63,213 nt of DNA from IMG/VR virus record IMGVR_UViG_3300025108_000042, positions 1 to 63,213 of that record. The stretch is one strand, 5' to 3'. The translations under genes and the position numbers were made by a program. This DNA is from a virus. The notes below the pieces were generated by a model that did no database searches, was not told the origin of the DNA, and saw only the letters and a list, made by a program, of their open reading frames with translations. Positions 16,400-26,814 of the stretch are shown one piece after another (the stretch's first letter is position 1; each line of letters begins with the position of its first letter).

Positions 16400-17773
16400 T
16401 TACGATTGAGGTAATTTTAGATTTAATGGATTACCGTTAGACGAAGGTACGGAATTTTGACTGCTTACACCCAGTGGATTAGCAACGTCCGCAGCAAGAG
16501 GGAGCTGACCTTTTTTAGCAGAATCTATTAAACTTCTGATACCAGGATTGCTATTGAGTTTTGCAATTTCGTCTGGTTTAGCAGGTCTAACAGTTGTGTA
16601 TACATCTCTATTAGCGTCAGCATCAACACCTGGTAAGTTACCTACGATAGCCATAACTCCTGGAGGGAGAGTATTTCCTTTTTTATCTTTAAAAGCTCCT
16701 TGAACCTTTATCAATACTTCTCCATTTCCGTCAACCATTACCTCTAAGATGTCTTCTTTAAGCTCTTTAGCTCTACCTTGGGCATCTTTCGCACTACCGT
16801 ACTTGTTAGAAGTTTCAATAATATCAGATTCCGGTATAGGGAACGCTGTAATATCGTTAGCACTAGGATTCTTAGCTCCGTATATCAGCATACTAGGAAC
16901 CTTGTACCCTCTTACATCTTTGTAAGATTCAATAGCCTTACCAGACTCACTAGTAGGTTTAGTTTCTCTAGGTATTAATGATAAAAAATCTTTAACAACA
17001 GCTTCATTGTATCTGTTTTGGAAAGAGAATAGTCTATCTTCCGGTTGTTGAACTATAAATTGAAACTGCTGTTCATTTCTAATTTGTTTTTCCCTACCTA
17101 GTAAGCCAGCGTCAATACCTCCCCAAACAGTAGCTTTTAAAACATTATCTGAATAAGGGTCGTTCATGCGAGAATCCAAAAGCTCTCTAACAGCGTTTTC
17201 GGCAGCGGCTAAGTTTACCTGACCAGTAGTGGGGTTTGTAAATTCATTTTTAATACGGTCGCTTAAATCACTATAGAATTGATTTGCGGTTGTATTAGGA
17301 TCGTTTATTTCAAAGTCTTTACGTTTCGGCAAAACATAATCACTCATAGCTAACAAGCTGTTAGGAGTCTGAGGTGTAAATCTATACGACTGTGATGTCA
17401 AATCATACTCGTCAAAGCTAACGCCAAATCCAGCGGGATCAGCTCTAAATGCTGCGGTGTTGGTGTGATAGCTTTCTGTTAGTTGTTTTGCTGTTCCGGC
17501 TAAACGAGAGTAGTTAGCATAAGCATTGTCTAGAGCTCTTCTACTGCCTACATTATCATCAGTAGCGACACCACTCATAGCCTGCTCTACTTGATTCCAT
17601 TGTGATTGAACAGCTGGTATAAAACCTTCTAAATAGTTCTCTCCTGTCTGCTTATAATCTTTAATGAAATTATAAGAAGCTGCCTTCTCTTTCTTTATTT
17701 GGTCTTGACGTAGCTGCGCCATTCCAAGAAAGTCTGGTGTCTGAATTATAGTGCTTGGTACAAACTCCTCCAT
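16400..17773 (-). CDS. Internal virion (cargo) protein candidate
   Basis: A 457-residue protein, helical in the first half (residues 15-110, Q/K/A-rich), then mixed, ending in an N/P/S/L-rich tail. No family recognised. Position between the muzzle-like gene and the giant polyvalent protein suggests an internal ejection protein. The start overlaps the stop of the upstream gene at 17773. Confidence 0.65.
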   Translation of the reverse strand: MEEFVPSTIIQTPDFLGMAQLRQDQIKKEKAASYNFIKDYKQTGENYLEGFIPAVQSQWNQVEQAMSGVATDDNVGSRRALDNAYANYSRLAGTAKQLTESYHTNTAAFRADPAGFGVSFDEYDLTSQSYRFTPQTPNSLLAMSDYVLPKRKDFEINDPNTTANQFYSDLSDRIKNEFTNPTTGQVNLAAAENAVRELLDSRMNDPYSDNVLKATVWGGIDAGLLGREKQIRNEQQFQFIVQQPEDRLFSFQNRYNEAVVKDFLSLIPRETKPTSESGKAIESYKDVRGYKVPSMLIYGAKNPSANDITAFPIPESDIIETSNKYGSAKDAQGRAKELKEDILEVMVDGNGEVLIKVQGAFKDKKGNTLPPGVMAIVGNLPGVDADANRDVYTTVRPAKPDEIAKLNSNPGIRSLIDSAKKGQLPLAADVANPLGVSSQNSVPSSNGNPLNLKLPQS

Positions 17774-18708
17774 TATTTAAATCTTTTTGTCTTTAACAGA
17801 TTACGGAAGAACTTTGATTCTTTAGATATAGCCTTTGCCTGTTTTGGGTTTAACACATATTCTCCTCCTGTCATTTCTCCAACAACTTCTCCGTCCTGAA
17901 TCATATGTATAGGATTAGTCTCATGACTAAACTCTCCTGAAGTCTGCATAACACCACCATGTCTAAAATTATTCATTTGACCAATAGCTTTGAGTGCCTC
18001 TTCTTCTTCTGGAGTTAAGTCCATCATAGCGCTTGAAGTAGGTTTATACATATCAGCAATACCAGCTGTATTTACACCATTATTTATAAGAGCGTCAGCC
18101 GGTTGTGATATACCAAATTCATTTTGAGAATTTTTCCGACCAATATCTAAAGTTTTTTCTGGATCAAGTTCATTTTCAACTTCCTCTTGTTTATTTCTTT
18201 GAGCAAGCCCGTAACCAACAGTTCTTCCAATGTCGCTTAGTCCACCAACGGTATTTTGAACACCAGCGTTAATAGCGTTTTGAAATCCTCTTTTTTCTAT
18301 CATTTCACGCTGAGTGTCACGATTAATTTTTCTTTCAGAACCCATAGCTCCAGCACCTAGTGCAGACATAATATCTCTTTGCTGTTGTGTTAGCATCTGG
18401 TTTGTAGCTCTTGATCCTGACTCGACAACCTTGCCTATACCGCCAATAACGGCTCGTGAACCTGACTGCTGCAAGGCATCTGTAGAAGTTGCTAAAGCTT
18501 TATTTATCTCACCAATACGTTGTTGTACAGCTTGACCAGATTTAGCTTGTTTTAACATCTCGGCATATTCAGCAGGTCGCATGCGTGAAGCTTCTTGTAC
18601 TCCAGCTAAACCAGCCTTACCAGCACGCTGCTGATATAAACCATAACCAGTCTTACCTAGACCGGCTACACCTTGAGCTACGAGAAGTGACATTGTAATT
18701 GGATCCAT
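17773..18708 (-). CDS. Internal virion protein, gp14-like position
   Basis: A 311-residue Ala/Gly/Gln-rich protein. Residues 1-30 are hydrophobic with small residues (MSLLVAQGVAGLGKTGYGL), followed by long amphipathic helices, as in short-tailed-phage ejection proteins. The C-terminus has the marine-phage-type segment FRHGGVMQTSG, GEVVGEMTGGEYVLNPKQA and a basic KTKRFK end. The ATG is only four bases after a perfect -7 box (18713-18720). Role inferred from composition and position. Confidence 0.65.
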   Translation of the reverse strand: MDPITMSLLVAQGVAGLGKTGYGLYQQRAGKAGLAGVQEASRMRPAEYAEMLKQAKSGQAVQQRIGEINKALATSTDALQQSGSRAVIGGIGKVVESGSRATNQMLTQQQRDIMSALGAGAMGSERKINRDTQREMIEKRGFQNAINAGVQNTVGGLSDIGRTVGYGLAQRNKQEEVENELDPEKTLDIGRKNSQNEFGISQPADALINNGVNTAGIADMYKPTSSAMMDLTPEEEEALKAIGQMNNFRHGGVMQTSGEFSHETNPIHMIQDGEVVGEMTGGEYVLNPKQAKAISKESKFFRNLLKTKRFK

Positions 18709-18712
18709 AGTG

Positions 18713-18720
18713 CAAATTTA
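18713..18720 (-). promoter_or_regulatory. Late promoter -7 box TAAATTTG
   Basis: A match to TAnnTTTG read on the minus strand, followed by CACT and then ATG (18708). The transcript would have almost no leader. No clear TTTG is seen at -33. Confidence 0.5.
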
Positions 18721-18726
18721 CGTATT

Positions 18727-21700
18727 TTAATTATGTGCCTTAGAATCTGTTATTACTGCATTAACAGCATATAATTCTATAGGGTTTGTATCTGTTTTGG
18801 TTAGTTTTATTTTAGCAAAATAATCTCTTATCTGGTCACCTTCAATAGATGAATCTGCAACTAGTACGACCACATCATTTTGTACCAACCCTGTAACATT
18901 TGCATTACAAGTTAGTTGATTTGATCCAGAAATACTAGAAGCTGTTAAAGACAATGCATTAAGCTGTGTGTTGTTTACCTTGTATAAGAAAGAAGAAACA
19001 CCTAGAGGGAAACTCATAGAGGATATATTATTCTTAAAAGTAATTGTGTTAGTCGACACACTGTCCACAATTCCTAATCCAAAGAATTCATCTGTGCTTT
19101 TTGTAGTGGTTATATTATCCGTTCCGTTTCTACTGGTGGTGGCTCCGTGGATATAAGTATAATGAAAACCCTCTTTCTCATCGTAAGACGTATCATCTAT
19201 AACAGCTGATTGATCAGTCGTAGAAATAGTTGTATCCCAAGCTGCATTGCCTTCTAAAGATAATGACTCGTATGTTTTTACAGCAGAAGGAGAGCTCTTG
19301 GAAACAACCTCAATTAAAGATTGAGCAGCCGAAGCTCCGTAGAATGTGTTTCTATTAGATGTTTCGTTATGCTCATACAGGTATCCATCGCTAAAGGTAT
19401 GTAATAAACCTCTTAGACTTGCAATAGACTCTGGTTCAAAACTATAGAATGTGGTAAATACATTATTGTTTATAGAGTATCCCAAGGTAAATGAGTCCTC
19501 GCTACCGCTTATCGCTGGTGTAGTAATAATATATTCCTTATTGTCTTTATCAATACCTCCGACAACCTTATGATTGGTCTCATTTGAGACAGCATTAAAC
19601 TTTTTATTTATAAAAGAAGACATCGTCTTATCACTAATAGATGTTAAGCCATTAGAGGATATACCTACTAAATCCCCACTATTCACATCTGCAAAGAATA
19701 TTTTACCATTGTAATGTGCTACAGATTCTGGATTGCTTCCACAACCGTATTCACCTGTAAAGTATCTTTCGTTGCCTAAAACATTAGTACTTAATGTTAC
19801 TAAATCATCACCACTACCTGTCTGTATTACATTCTTCCCAACAGCTAACACACCAGCCCTGCGCTCTTGTATAAAGAACAACGACTGATTGTAACTAACA
19901 AGACTTTTTATAGAGCCGTGTTCTATAGCTAAATCTTTATAATTAGCTAGTGATAGATTAAAAGATGATAAATTTAAATTAGAACTGTCAGCTGAGTAAA
20001 AATCAGAATAAGTTATAGAAGCTTTTCTTTTCTGCTGTTTAGCGTTATCAATTCTAGCTATGGGTCTACCAATAGAACTGCTTTCAGATTTAAAAAAGTC
20101 GCTCACAGAGTAGTCGTCTATAAATCTAACGATACCGTTATATCCAGGCATTTTTCTATACCTTCCTTTTGATACTTGATCGGGAGCGGCAAACATAACT
20201 CTAGGACGCATATATGCATCGCCTTGAGTTATTTCAATAACTTTATCAGTGTTTGTAACTGTTCCAGAATAAGCTACATCTAATGTAAATGTAGAATCTG
20301 TTGTTTCTTCAGCAAAGAAATAATAAGTGCTTCCTTCTTTATATACATTACCTATGGTAATACTAAAGCTGCCAGAGGTTATAACATCTCCTTTGAAAAT
20401 TCTGTCCGTAGTTGTTCCTTCAACATTACTACCACTTTGTGTGGTAATTATAAAACTAGGACTTGTCGTGACCCGGTCGTCTTCGTGGGCTCCAGATATA
20501 ATATTATATTTGGTTCCTATTTCGTAGTATATACTTTCTTTATTTTCTTGATTGTCATTATACACTTCTATAATGCAATTGTCAAACCACTTGCTGTCGT
20601 TGTTTTCTAAATTTTTATAAGTGAATCCAGTAGCGTTTTGATTTTCTTCTATGATTAAAAATGATCCAGTTGTGTAATTTACTGTATCTGGACTAGAACT
20701 GTCAAGTATTGGATTTGTATTATAGTCATCTACCAATATCTCATGACCTACAACTTTAAATATATTTAAATCTAAACCTGAAGAACCATATGATATTATC
20801 CTTAATTTATCGCCTTGTTCGTAAGAATAGCTTTTGTCAGATCCAAATGCCTTTACATAACTATTGTCCTTTTCAAAGAGAGTGTTTAATGATAGATATA
20901 TTCTTTTATTAGGAGTACTAAAGACTCCAGAGTCTTCATTAAAAGGAACAAAACCACCACCTATTCCATATATAAACTTGCTAATAGATAACCCTTTTCC
21001 AGTGTATACCGGAGCCCATCTACTAGCCCATGAAGGAGGGTTATGTGATATTCTCATAACCACACTTGAAGCTCCGTTTAAGTCGTTTTCATCAACCCTA
21101 TCGGATAATGCGTTTACATAAGTTTTTCCCAACTCCTGAACTCCGCTACTTCTATTTCGGTCATCATAATAAACCATTCCCAGTTTATGAGAAGATCCAG
21201 ATTTAAAAGTCTTACCTACATCTATATTTTTTAAAATAGGTCCCGTAAAATAAGATGTTCTGTTAGTCAGAGTCATCGCAAAATCTGTAGAAGGGTCTGC
21301 ATTATACAAAACTATTCTTCCAGATCTTATAATAAATCTTTTGTTACCGTTTTCATAAAAGCTGTTAAATTGTACATCTAGAGTTTCAGGATTAAAAATA
21401 AGAGTACCTGCATTTGCAGTGCTCGTACATTTGAATGTTAAAGATCCTTTTACCTCTCCGCTTTCAACAGTAAACAATGAAGATCCACTTGCGTTCATTA
21501 TACGAATAGAATCCCCATCACCCAAGGGGTAAAGCTTAACCGTGAAAAGATTATTATGCATTAAAGCATAAATAGCATTTTTTAAATCCTGTTTACTATC
21601 TCCAGAAGAAATATTTATTTGCTCTCTAATAATAAGTGGTGATATACCAGATTGAATACCGTCTTTTATTTTAGATATTGATTTTGTATCTACATTTTTT

Positions 21701-22953
21701 CCATCCTCGTCAGAAAAATATATATCTGTACTAACAGATAGATTAGCGGAACCACTATCAGATATATTAATTTCATCAGCGTTAAGCACTATATTTAAAT
21801 GCAAGACCCGGTCTTCTGAAAAAGTAGAAGGCAATCCGCTATAATCTAATAAAACAGAATAATTAGTTGATTGAGATAAAGAGACTGCTAAAGTATTATC
21901 GCTATTTTTATAATTAGAAATTAATTCACTACTTGTACTAGTGTTTTCATAGCCCTCTGTATATCCACCGTACATTAGCCTACCCTCAACTATTTCCTGA
22001 CTATCAGCTTTTAAAGGAACATTGTCAAAAAGCTTGTTCTGTTCTGTAGATGAAACTAAAGAACCTCTTTTATCATCTGTAAAGTTTACAGTTACAGCAT
22101 TACTGTTGTGCACGTTTGTCTTTTCTTCTATTTCAAAGAATGGACCTGTATTACCCTCTCTTGCGTATAAAACTATTTTATCTACATCCGCTACACTGTT
22201 TTTAATAAACACATTTATTTGGTTATAAAAAATCTTAGCAGACTCTGTTATAAACCCATCTCTTAGTTGTGTTAGAGAAGAAGTTAGCGAACTGTATGGA
22301 GATAGTGCTGAATGTTCGCCATCGTCATACACGTATTTATAAGCAAATTGATATACCTTATTAAATATTCTATTCTCTTTTAGTGCTGAGTTGTTTACGA
22401 TATTATACGTAGGAGGATCTAAAGGTGGTTGTTTTGCAACAGTTAGGAAAAGTAGCTTTTCTTCGTCTGTACCTGTAGTAAACTTTGAAGGGTAGTTGCC
22501 AGCTATAGCTTTTGTTACGTTAAGCTTCTTGGGGTCTGATTCGCCATCATTAAAATACAAAAGTATATCTCCCGTATTAGACTCTATTATATCAGCCTTA
22601 ACAAAAGAATTAGCTGTAAATCCTAATACAGAATCTTGATATACTCTTGATGATGACCCTGTAGAAGACTTGTACTGGTATATTGAGTGGTTGTTATTGC
22701 TGTTATATATAAAGAATATAATAACGCCTAACTGCTCATGAGAAACCGAGCCGACAACCTTGCTGGTTCCAGAAGCTGGTGCTATATTAAAACTCTTTGC
22801 AACATTACCATAAGCGTTTTTAATAACAATACCATCGCCATCGTCTTCAGTAGATATACGCAAGTTTAATGCGTCTGTCATCTCTACGTTCTTTACGAGA
22901 CGTTCATCACTATCTTTATTTAGATACCTCGGAGTTAGCTTATCTATAGCCAT
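18727..22953 (-). CDS. Muzzle/stabilization-like tail protein (crAss-like)
   Basis: A 1408-residue, Ser/Asn/Thr-rich, beta-dominated protein without membrane segments. The N-terminal pattern LTPRYLNKDSDERLVKNVEM and TDALNLRIS resembles crAss-like muzzle/stabilization proteins, which form the distal ring of the short tail. Gene order agrees: connector, ring protein, muzzle, then cargo proteins. The length is within the range of such proteins. It starts three bases after the upstream gene, so the two are coupled. Confidence 0.7.
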   Translation of the reverse strand: MAIDKLTPRYLNKDSDERLVKNVEMTDALNLRISTEDDGDGIVIKNAYGNVAKSFNIAPASGTSKVVGSVSHEQLGVIIFFIYNSNNNHSIYQYKSSTGSSSRVYQDSVLGFTANSFVKADIIESNTGDILLYFNDGESDPKKLNVTKAIAGNYPSKFTTGTDEEKLLFLTVAKQPPLDPPTYNIVNNSALKENRIFNKVYQFAYKYVYDDGEHSALSPYSSLTSSLTQLRDGFITESAKIFYNQINVFIKNSVADVDKIVLYAREGNTGPFFEIEEKTNVHNSNAVTVNFTDDKRGSLVSSTEQNKLFDNVPLKADSQEIVEGRLMYGGYTEGYENTSTSSELISNYKNSDNTLAVSLSQSTNYSVLLDYSGLPSTFSEDRVLHLNIVLNADEINISDSGSANLSVSTDIYFSDEDGKNVDTKSISKIKDGIQSGISPLIIREQINISSGDSKQDLKNAIYALMHNNLFTVKLYPLGDGDSIRIMNASGSSLFTVESGEVKGSLTFKCTSTANAGTLIFNPETLDVQFNSFYENGNKRFIIRSGRIVLYNADPSTDFAMTLTNRTSYFTGPILKNIDVGKTFKSGSSHKLGMVYYDDRNRSSGVQELGKTYVNALSDRVDENDLNGASSVVMRISHNPPSWASRWAPVYTGKGLSISKFIYGIGGGFVPFNEDSGVFSTPNKRIYLSLNTLFEKDNSYVKAFGSDKSYSYEQGDKLRIISYGSSGLDLNIFKVVGHEILVDDYNTNPILDSSSPDTVNYTTGSFLIIEENQNATGFTYKNLENNDSKWFDNCIIEVYNDNQENKESIYYEIGTKYNIISGAHEDDRVTTSPSFIITTQSGSNVEGTTTDRIFKGDVITSGSFSITIGNVYKEGSTYYFFAEETTDSTFTLDVAYSGTVTNTDKVIEITQGDAYMRPRVMFAAPDQVSKGRYRKMPGYNGIVRFIDDYSVSDFFKSESSSIGRPIARIDNAKQQKRKASITYSDFYSADSSNLNLSSFNLSLANYKDLAIEHGSIKSLVSYNQSLFFIQERRAGVLAVGKNVIQTGSGDDLVTLSTNVLGNERYFTGEYGCGSNPESVAHYNGKIFFADVNSGDLVGISSNGLTSISDKTMSSFINKKFNAVSNETNHKVVGGIDKDNKEYIITTPAISGSEDSFTLGYSINNNVFTTFYSFEPESIASLRGLLHTFSDGYLYEHNETSNRNTFYGASAAQSLIEVVSKSSPSAVKTYESLSLEGNAAWDTTISTTDQSAVIDDTSYDEKEGFHYTYIHGATTSRNGTDNITTTKSTDEFFGLGIVDSVSTNTITFKNNISSMSFPLGVSSFLYKVNNTQLNALSLTASSISGSNQLTCNANVTGLVQNDVVVLVADSSIEGDQIRDYFAKIKLTKTDTNPIELYAVNAVITDSKAHN

Positions 22954-22955
22954 AA

Positions 22956-23696
22956 TTAATATTTAGGCGACTGTCTGAAATTCTTTCTAATCGTTGCTAA
23001 CGCATCTTGCTTCCCAAAAGACTTCATTCGTGCATTAGACTTTCTGCGTTCATTATAATATTCTTGTCTTGCTCTAGATTTCTCTACAGCTGGAACATTG
23101 CTCTTACGCTCTATTAGTTTATAATATATGTAAGCTCTTACTGTTTCTTCAGCAAACTTATGTACACTAGGAGATGTAGATAAAGCTTCATCAGCTATAT
23201 ACTCTATAGCTACGGTAGCCGAACCTACATTTGTTGAGAGCTCAATTCTGTTTTGGTCAAAGTTTATTCTGTACTCACCAGCTCCTTTGCCGCCACCGAT
23301 ACCATACAATCGACCTTGTGATCCATTAGCAATATAGTTTCTGTATACCTCTGAATCAAAAGCACTATAGTTTGGGATTACATCTTTACCCCTGTTAGAT
23401 ATGAGGTTAATATTTCTGTTTTCTATAAACTGATAAACAAGACCATCACCACCTATAACACCTAGTTTTAATAACCCTACAAAATCTGTAGGCAACGTAA
23501 CTGTTCCTTTTGTTTGGTCTACTGTTAGCTCTGCTGCTTTCACTTTAAGACCCATGTCAAAACCAATCTCACGTACGCCCCTAAGAGCAAAGTTTCTTAC
23601 AACAATCTCTGAAGCATTACTAGTGTAATCATCATACCCCATGGTTAACATGAAGTCGTTGACGAGCTGATCTATTGATATAGTTTCTAACGACAT
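22956..23696 (-). CDS. Head-tail connector / ring protein
   Basis: A 246-residue protein with the plan of P22 gp4-like tail accessory factors: a helical N-terminus (LVNDFMLTMGYDDY, VRNFALRGVREIGFD), a beta-rich middle (GTVTLPTDFVGLLKLGVI, YRINFDQNRIELS), and a C-terminal helix (VRAYIYYKLIERKSNVP) with a basic tail. These proteins sit beneath the portal as the first ring. It overlaps the upstream ring gene at 23696 and precedes the muzzle. Confidence 0.72.
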   Translation of the reverse strand: MSLETISIDQLVNDFMLTMGYDDYTSNASEIVVRNFALRGVREIGFDMGLKVKAAELTVDQTKGTVTLPTDFVGLLKLGVIGGDGLVYQFIENRNINLISNRGKDVIPNYSAFDSEVYRNYIANGSQGRLYGIGGGKGAGEYRINFDQNRIELSTNVGSATVAIEYIADEALSTSPSVHKFAEETVRAYIYYKLIERKSNVPAVEKSRARQEYYNERRKSNARMKSFGKQDALATIRKNFRQSPKY

Positions 23697-24439
23697 TATT
23701 TATTCTCTTCTTTTTGTTTTTCAACTGTAGCGTATTGAGCAACAGCAGAATCACGTAGGTTAATACCAATAAGTTGTGCTATTTCCACAACCAAGTCTCC
23801 AAAGAAATGCTCTGGTAGCTCAAAGTCCACACTATTTGCAGCGTCAAATATCTCAACACCAGGAACAGTAGATATGTAACCAAACTTAGGTTGAGCTGTC
23901 GTCTTTGCAGTAGTTGTTGGATTTAAACCCTGAGGTAGTTTGTAGTACCTTAGCTCAATCTTTTTAATACTGGTAGGAAACACTTCTATGCTATCACCAA
24001 TCAACCCAATAGGAGATGACTCACTAGGATTTGATAAGTCGCTCATTAACGCACGATCAATATCTTCCTGATTATGCATGAGTTGTATGTTAGTACCTAC
24101 ACTAGATCCAAAAACATATGTGCTGTTTGTAGTCATAGAAGATACTCTAGCTAAATCACTAGGCTTTGAAAATACTCCATTTGCCTGAGTTAGCTTTTCC
24201 TTCTTTTGAAAAACAGATAGATCTTCGTCTATATTCTTAGTCTTTCCTAAACTCTTGCCTGGGTCAATGCCAGCTCTACGAAAACGCATTGCATTCCTGT
24301 GCTCATCAAACAGTCTATTAAACACGTTCATTTGAGCCAAACCAGCAAAACTATTAAATACAGCAGGAGATACAAATCCCTTCTGGTCCTTGTTAACCAA
24401 GTCTTTTAATGCTGTATATACTCTGTTTACACTTGCCAT
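23696..24439 (-). CDS. Ring/tail structural protein
   Basis: A 247-residue structural candidate, starting at the ATG at 24439 (MASVNRVYTALKDLVNK). The frame extends upstream to 24511, but that part crosses a terminator hairpin and a -7 box, so it is not coding. N-terminal helices, then mixed beta (YVFGSSVGT, KKIELRYYKLPQG), ending in a Glu/Lys-rich tail. By order (capsid, unknown, this gene, connector, muzzle) it is probably one of the tail rings. Confidence 0.65.
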   Translation of the reverse strand: MASVNRVYTALKDLVNKDQKGFVSPAVFNSFAGLAQMNVFNRLFDEHRNAMRFRRAGIDPGKSLGKTKNIDEDLSVFQKKEKLTQANGVFSKPSDLARVSSMTTNSTYVFGSSVGTNIQLMHNQEDIDRALMSDLSNPSESSPIGLIGDSIEVFPTSIKKIELRYYKLPQGLNPTTTAKTTAQPKFGYISTVPGVEIFDAANSVDFELPEHFFGDLVVEIAQLIGINLRDSAVAQYATVEKQKEENK

Positions 24440-24459
24440 CTGATTGATATTAGATAGTA

Positions 24460-24467
24460 CAAATATA
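24460..24467 (-). promoter_or_regulatory. Late promoter -7 box TATATTTG
   Basis: Exact TAnnTTTG on the minus strand just after the terminator at 24470-24499 and 20 bases before the ring-protein ATG. It restarts transcription after the stop. Confidence 0.55.
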
Positions 24468-24469
24468 CG

Positions 24470-24499
24470 AAAAGAAAAGGGGCTGCTTTTGGCAACCCC
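24470..24499 (-). terminator. Intrinsic terminator
   Basis: On the minus strand GGGGTTGC, loop CAAAA, GCAGCCCC, then TTTTCTTTT. It lies 29 bases after the stop of the gene at 24528. Confidence 0.75.
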
Positions 24500-24527
24500 T
24501 CTGCTTAACATTCTGTGTAACAGAAAA

Positions 24528-25349
24528 TTAGATATTGTTTAGCTGTTCTACAACTTGATCGTAAACTGCGGCTCCTTTCTCAGTCATGAAGAAGCGGACA
24601 GCAACGTCAGTAGGACTGCTACCCGGAGGGCAAGATACAATTAATCTATTGTTGTCAAACCAGTAAACACCATTTTCTGTAAGACTAAGAATTTGGAACT
24701 CTTCAGCCTGCATAACAGCAGAACGGCAAATAACCTCTGGGTTGTCAAACATCTTGATGAACTTCTCCGGGTTCATCTTAGCGTCTCTAAGCAACTCTCG
24801 CTTGATCTCAGCGTTTTTCTGGTTTACATTGATACCATACGATAAAGCAACTGGTAAAAGCTCTTGAACGTCTTTATTTCTAATTAAAGAAATAGCTTCA
24901 TGCATACTAAACTCACGGTCTAGCTCTTCTTCAGCTGTTTTACTTTTATCAATTAACTTAAAAACATCACCACCGTTAGCGACATTGTCTGGATGCATGT
25001 TTAAAAAGTTGATTAAGTTTGGATTTGTAAACTCAACAGCTAGCATTTTATCTCTGAACACTACATGCTCTCTTCTAGCGTATTGACTTTGTTCATCACG
25101 ATAAATTGTCTTTTCATTAGGACAATATCTTAAAGCTGTAGTTACCTGCTTAACTGGATCGTAAATAGTAACCTCGGATTTAACTCTACAAACGATGCCG
25201 CCACCGTTTATAATCTCGTAAAATCTTGTGTTTTGTGGGTTGAATACCTGTCTGACAGAAAAGTCTACAGGTTTTGCTGTTTGTAATGCTTCTGGTGCGA
25301 TATCTTTTTTAGGACGACCAGGAGCTTTTTTAGCTGTCGTATTAGCCAT
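24528..25349 (-). CDS. Capsid-associated protein of unknown role
   Basis: A 273-residue protein immediately after the major capsid gene. The N-terminus has an AT-hook-like APGRPKKD (residues 9-16); the rest is mixed alpha/beta (FYEIINGGGIVCRV, YWFDNNRLIVS). It has its own terminator on each side, which suggests separate expression from the capsid gene. It could be an auxiliary capsid or DNA-contacting protein; no family recognised. Confidence 0.6.
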   Translation of the reverse strand: MANTTAKKAPGRPKKDIAPEALQTAKPVDFSVRQVFNPQNTRFYEIINGGGIVCRVKSEVTIYDPVKQVTTALRYCPNEKTIYRDEQSQYARREHVVFRDKMLAVEFTNPNLINFLNMHPDNVANGGDVFKLIDKSKTAEEELDREFSMHEAISLIRNKDVQELLPVALSYGINVNQKNAEIKRELLRDAKMNPEKFIKMFDNPEVICRSAVMQAEEFQILSLTENGVYWFDNNRLIVSCPPGSSPTDVAVRFFMTEKGAAVYDQVVEQLNNI

Positions 25350-25369
25350 TTTATTAAATATTAAATTAA

Positions 25370-25402
25370 AAATAAAAGGAGAGAGCCCTAAAGCCCTCTC
25401 CT
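25370..25402 (-). terminator. Terminator after the major capsid gene
   Basis: Minus-strand stem AGGAGAGGGC / CTCTCTCCT-type pairing (about ten pairs, one G-T) followed by TTTTATTTTT. It follows the capsid gene stop at 25416 and could limit read-through into downstream genes. Confidence 0.7.
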
Positions 25403-25415
25403 ATTTGTTTTGCCC

Positions 25416-26795
25416 TTATGAGCGGATCAAAATGTGCTGGTTAGCTGCACGAGTAACCAAGTTACATTCTGAACGGTAGTTGAACTGTAGGCTGTCTTCG
25501 TTAGTGTTAGAAACACCTAAGATAGAACCTGTCATCCAGTGCTCCATTTCACGAGAGTAACCATCAACTGCTTTGTAGTTCATCTCTAGAGCAGCTGCGC
25601 GAGCACCACTTTTAGGATCAATTACAGAAGTCATTGGAATCATCACACCTTTAAAGCTAGAACCACCTAACAATGTTGGGTCGTTAAGCAACTTCCAAGA
25701 TTTGTTATGGAATGTGTAACCACCACGTCCAAATGATTTGAATCCAAGTTTTACAGCTTGTTCAGCATTAGTAAACGAACCGAATGCAGCAGCACCGTTA
25801 GTTGGATTACCAATTATGCTTGCACCAGAATCACCGAATCCAGCAGCACCATTTAAGGTAGCTACCATGTCATCGATTGCTAACATCTGCTCAGTGTTGG
25901 CGTACATACAGTACTCAGGAGCAGATCCTTGCTTGTCTAACTCAGTAACAATAGCATCAAAATCTACTAGTGAGCTTATTACACCACCAGTTTGAACGAT
26001 ACCACGATCTTCAATTGCAGCGAAGTAACCTTCAGAACCGTTTACGGAGAAATCTCCTACAGTTACATCAGTAGCTTTTTTCTGACCTAACAACATCATC
26101 ATCTCACGCTTGTCTAAGAAACGCTGACGAGTATCCATCTCACCTTTGATGTACCAACGGTAGTCACCATTACCAAGATTGATGTAGCCAATGTTTGTAG
26201 CCTGAGAACCAGTTACCTTGAATGTTTCTTTCAAGATGCTGTATGGATTCTCACGTAATACAACGTTGCTTTCCAAGTATTCTGTTGGTTGGCTTGAACC
26301 TTGTCCGTACAAGTTACCAATGATAGCTGCATCAACAGCACCAGAAGTTGGGTTAGCACCAGTGCCGCCCATATCAACAACAGTTAAGTTGTAAGAAGTA
26401 ACATTGTTACCACCTACAGCAGCAACGTCTGTTACCAAGTAACGCTTAGTTCCAATCAATAATACATCGTTTACACGAGTAAAGATTTTTTCATCAGCTA
26501 CAGTAACTGCAATTTTACCACCAGCGATCCAGTCACCAGTTTGACGAGCGTGAAGACGAGCTTCTTCCCACCACTGAACCTTGTCAGCTGTTCCAGCAGA
26601 CTTGATTGCTCCTGTCATTTGCAAGAACCCTGTGATACCTTGATCACCGTAAGTCTTTGCTAACGCCTCACGAATATCGGGACGGTTTACTTCATCAATA
26701 AAGTCACCTAAAGAAGTGTACTTTGCCGGGTCTAAGCGCTTAAATGCGCTTTGTACGCCACCGCTAAGGGATGGCTGATTTGGTTTTAAACTCAT
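25416..26795 (-). CDS. Major capsid protein (crAss-like)
   Basis: A 459-residue HK97-fold candidate. It follows an acidic scaffold-like gene and is followed at once by a strong terminator, as expected for the most abundant virion protein. Features similar to crAss-like capsid proteins: N-terminal arm, DIREALAKTYGDQGITGFLQ helix, WWEEARLHARQTGDWI, a beta core (YLVTDVAAVGG), then MEHWMTGSILGVSNTNEDSL near the C-terminus. The length is close to crAss-like capsid proteins. The fold is inferred from order and resemblance. Confidence 0.75.
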   Translation of the reverse strand: MSLKPNQPSLSGGVQSAFKRLDPAKYTSLGDFIDEVNRPDIREALAKTYGDQGITGFLQMTGAIKSAGTADKVQWWEEARLHARQTGDWIAGGKIAVTVADEKIFTRVNDVLLIGTKRYLVTDVAAVGGNNVTSYNLTVVDMGGTGANPTSGAVDAAIIGNLYGQGSSQPTEYLESNVVLRENPYSILKETFKVTGSQATNIGYINLGNGDYRWYIKGEMDTRQRFLDKREMMMLLGQKKATDVTVGDFSVNGSEGYFAAIEDRGIVQTGGVISSLVDFDAIVTELDKQGSAPEYCMYANTEQMLAIDDMVATLNGAAGFGDSGASIIGNPTNGAAAFGSFTNAEQAVKLGFKSFGRGGYTFHNKSWKLLNDPTLLGGSSFKGVMIPMTSVIDPKSGARAAALEMNYKAVDGYSREMEHWMTGSILGVSNTNEDSLQFNYRSECNLVTRAANQHILIRS

Positions 26796-26814
26796 TGTTT
26801 AAAGTTTTTATGTT

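Noticed and set aside
24440-24511. 24-residue N-terminal extension of the ring protein
   Set aside because: The segment contains a terminator hairpin and a -7 box; ATG at 24439 is better.
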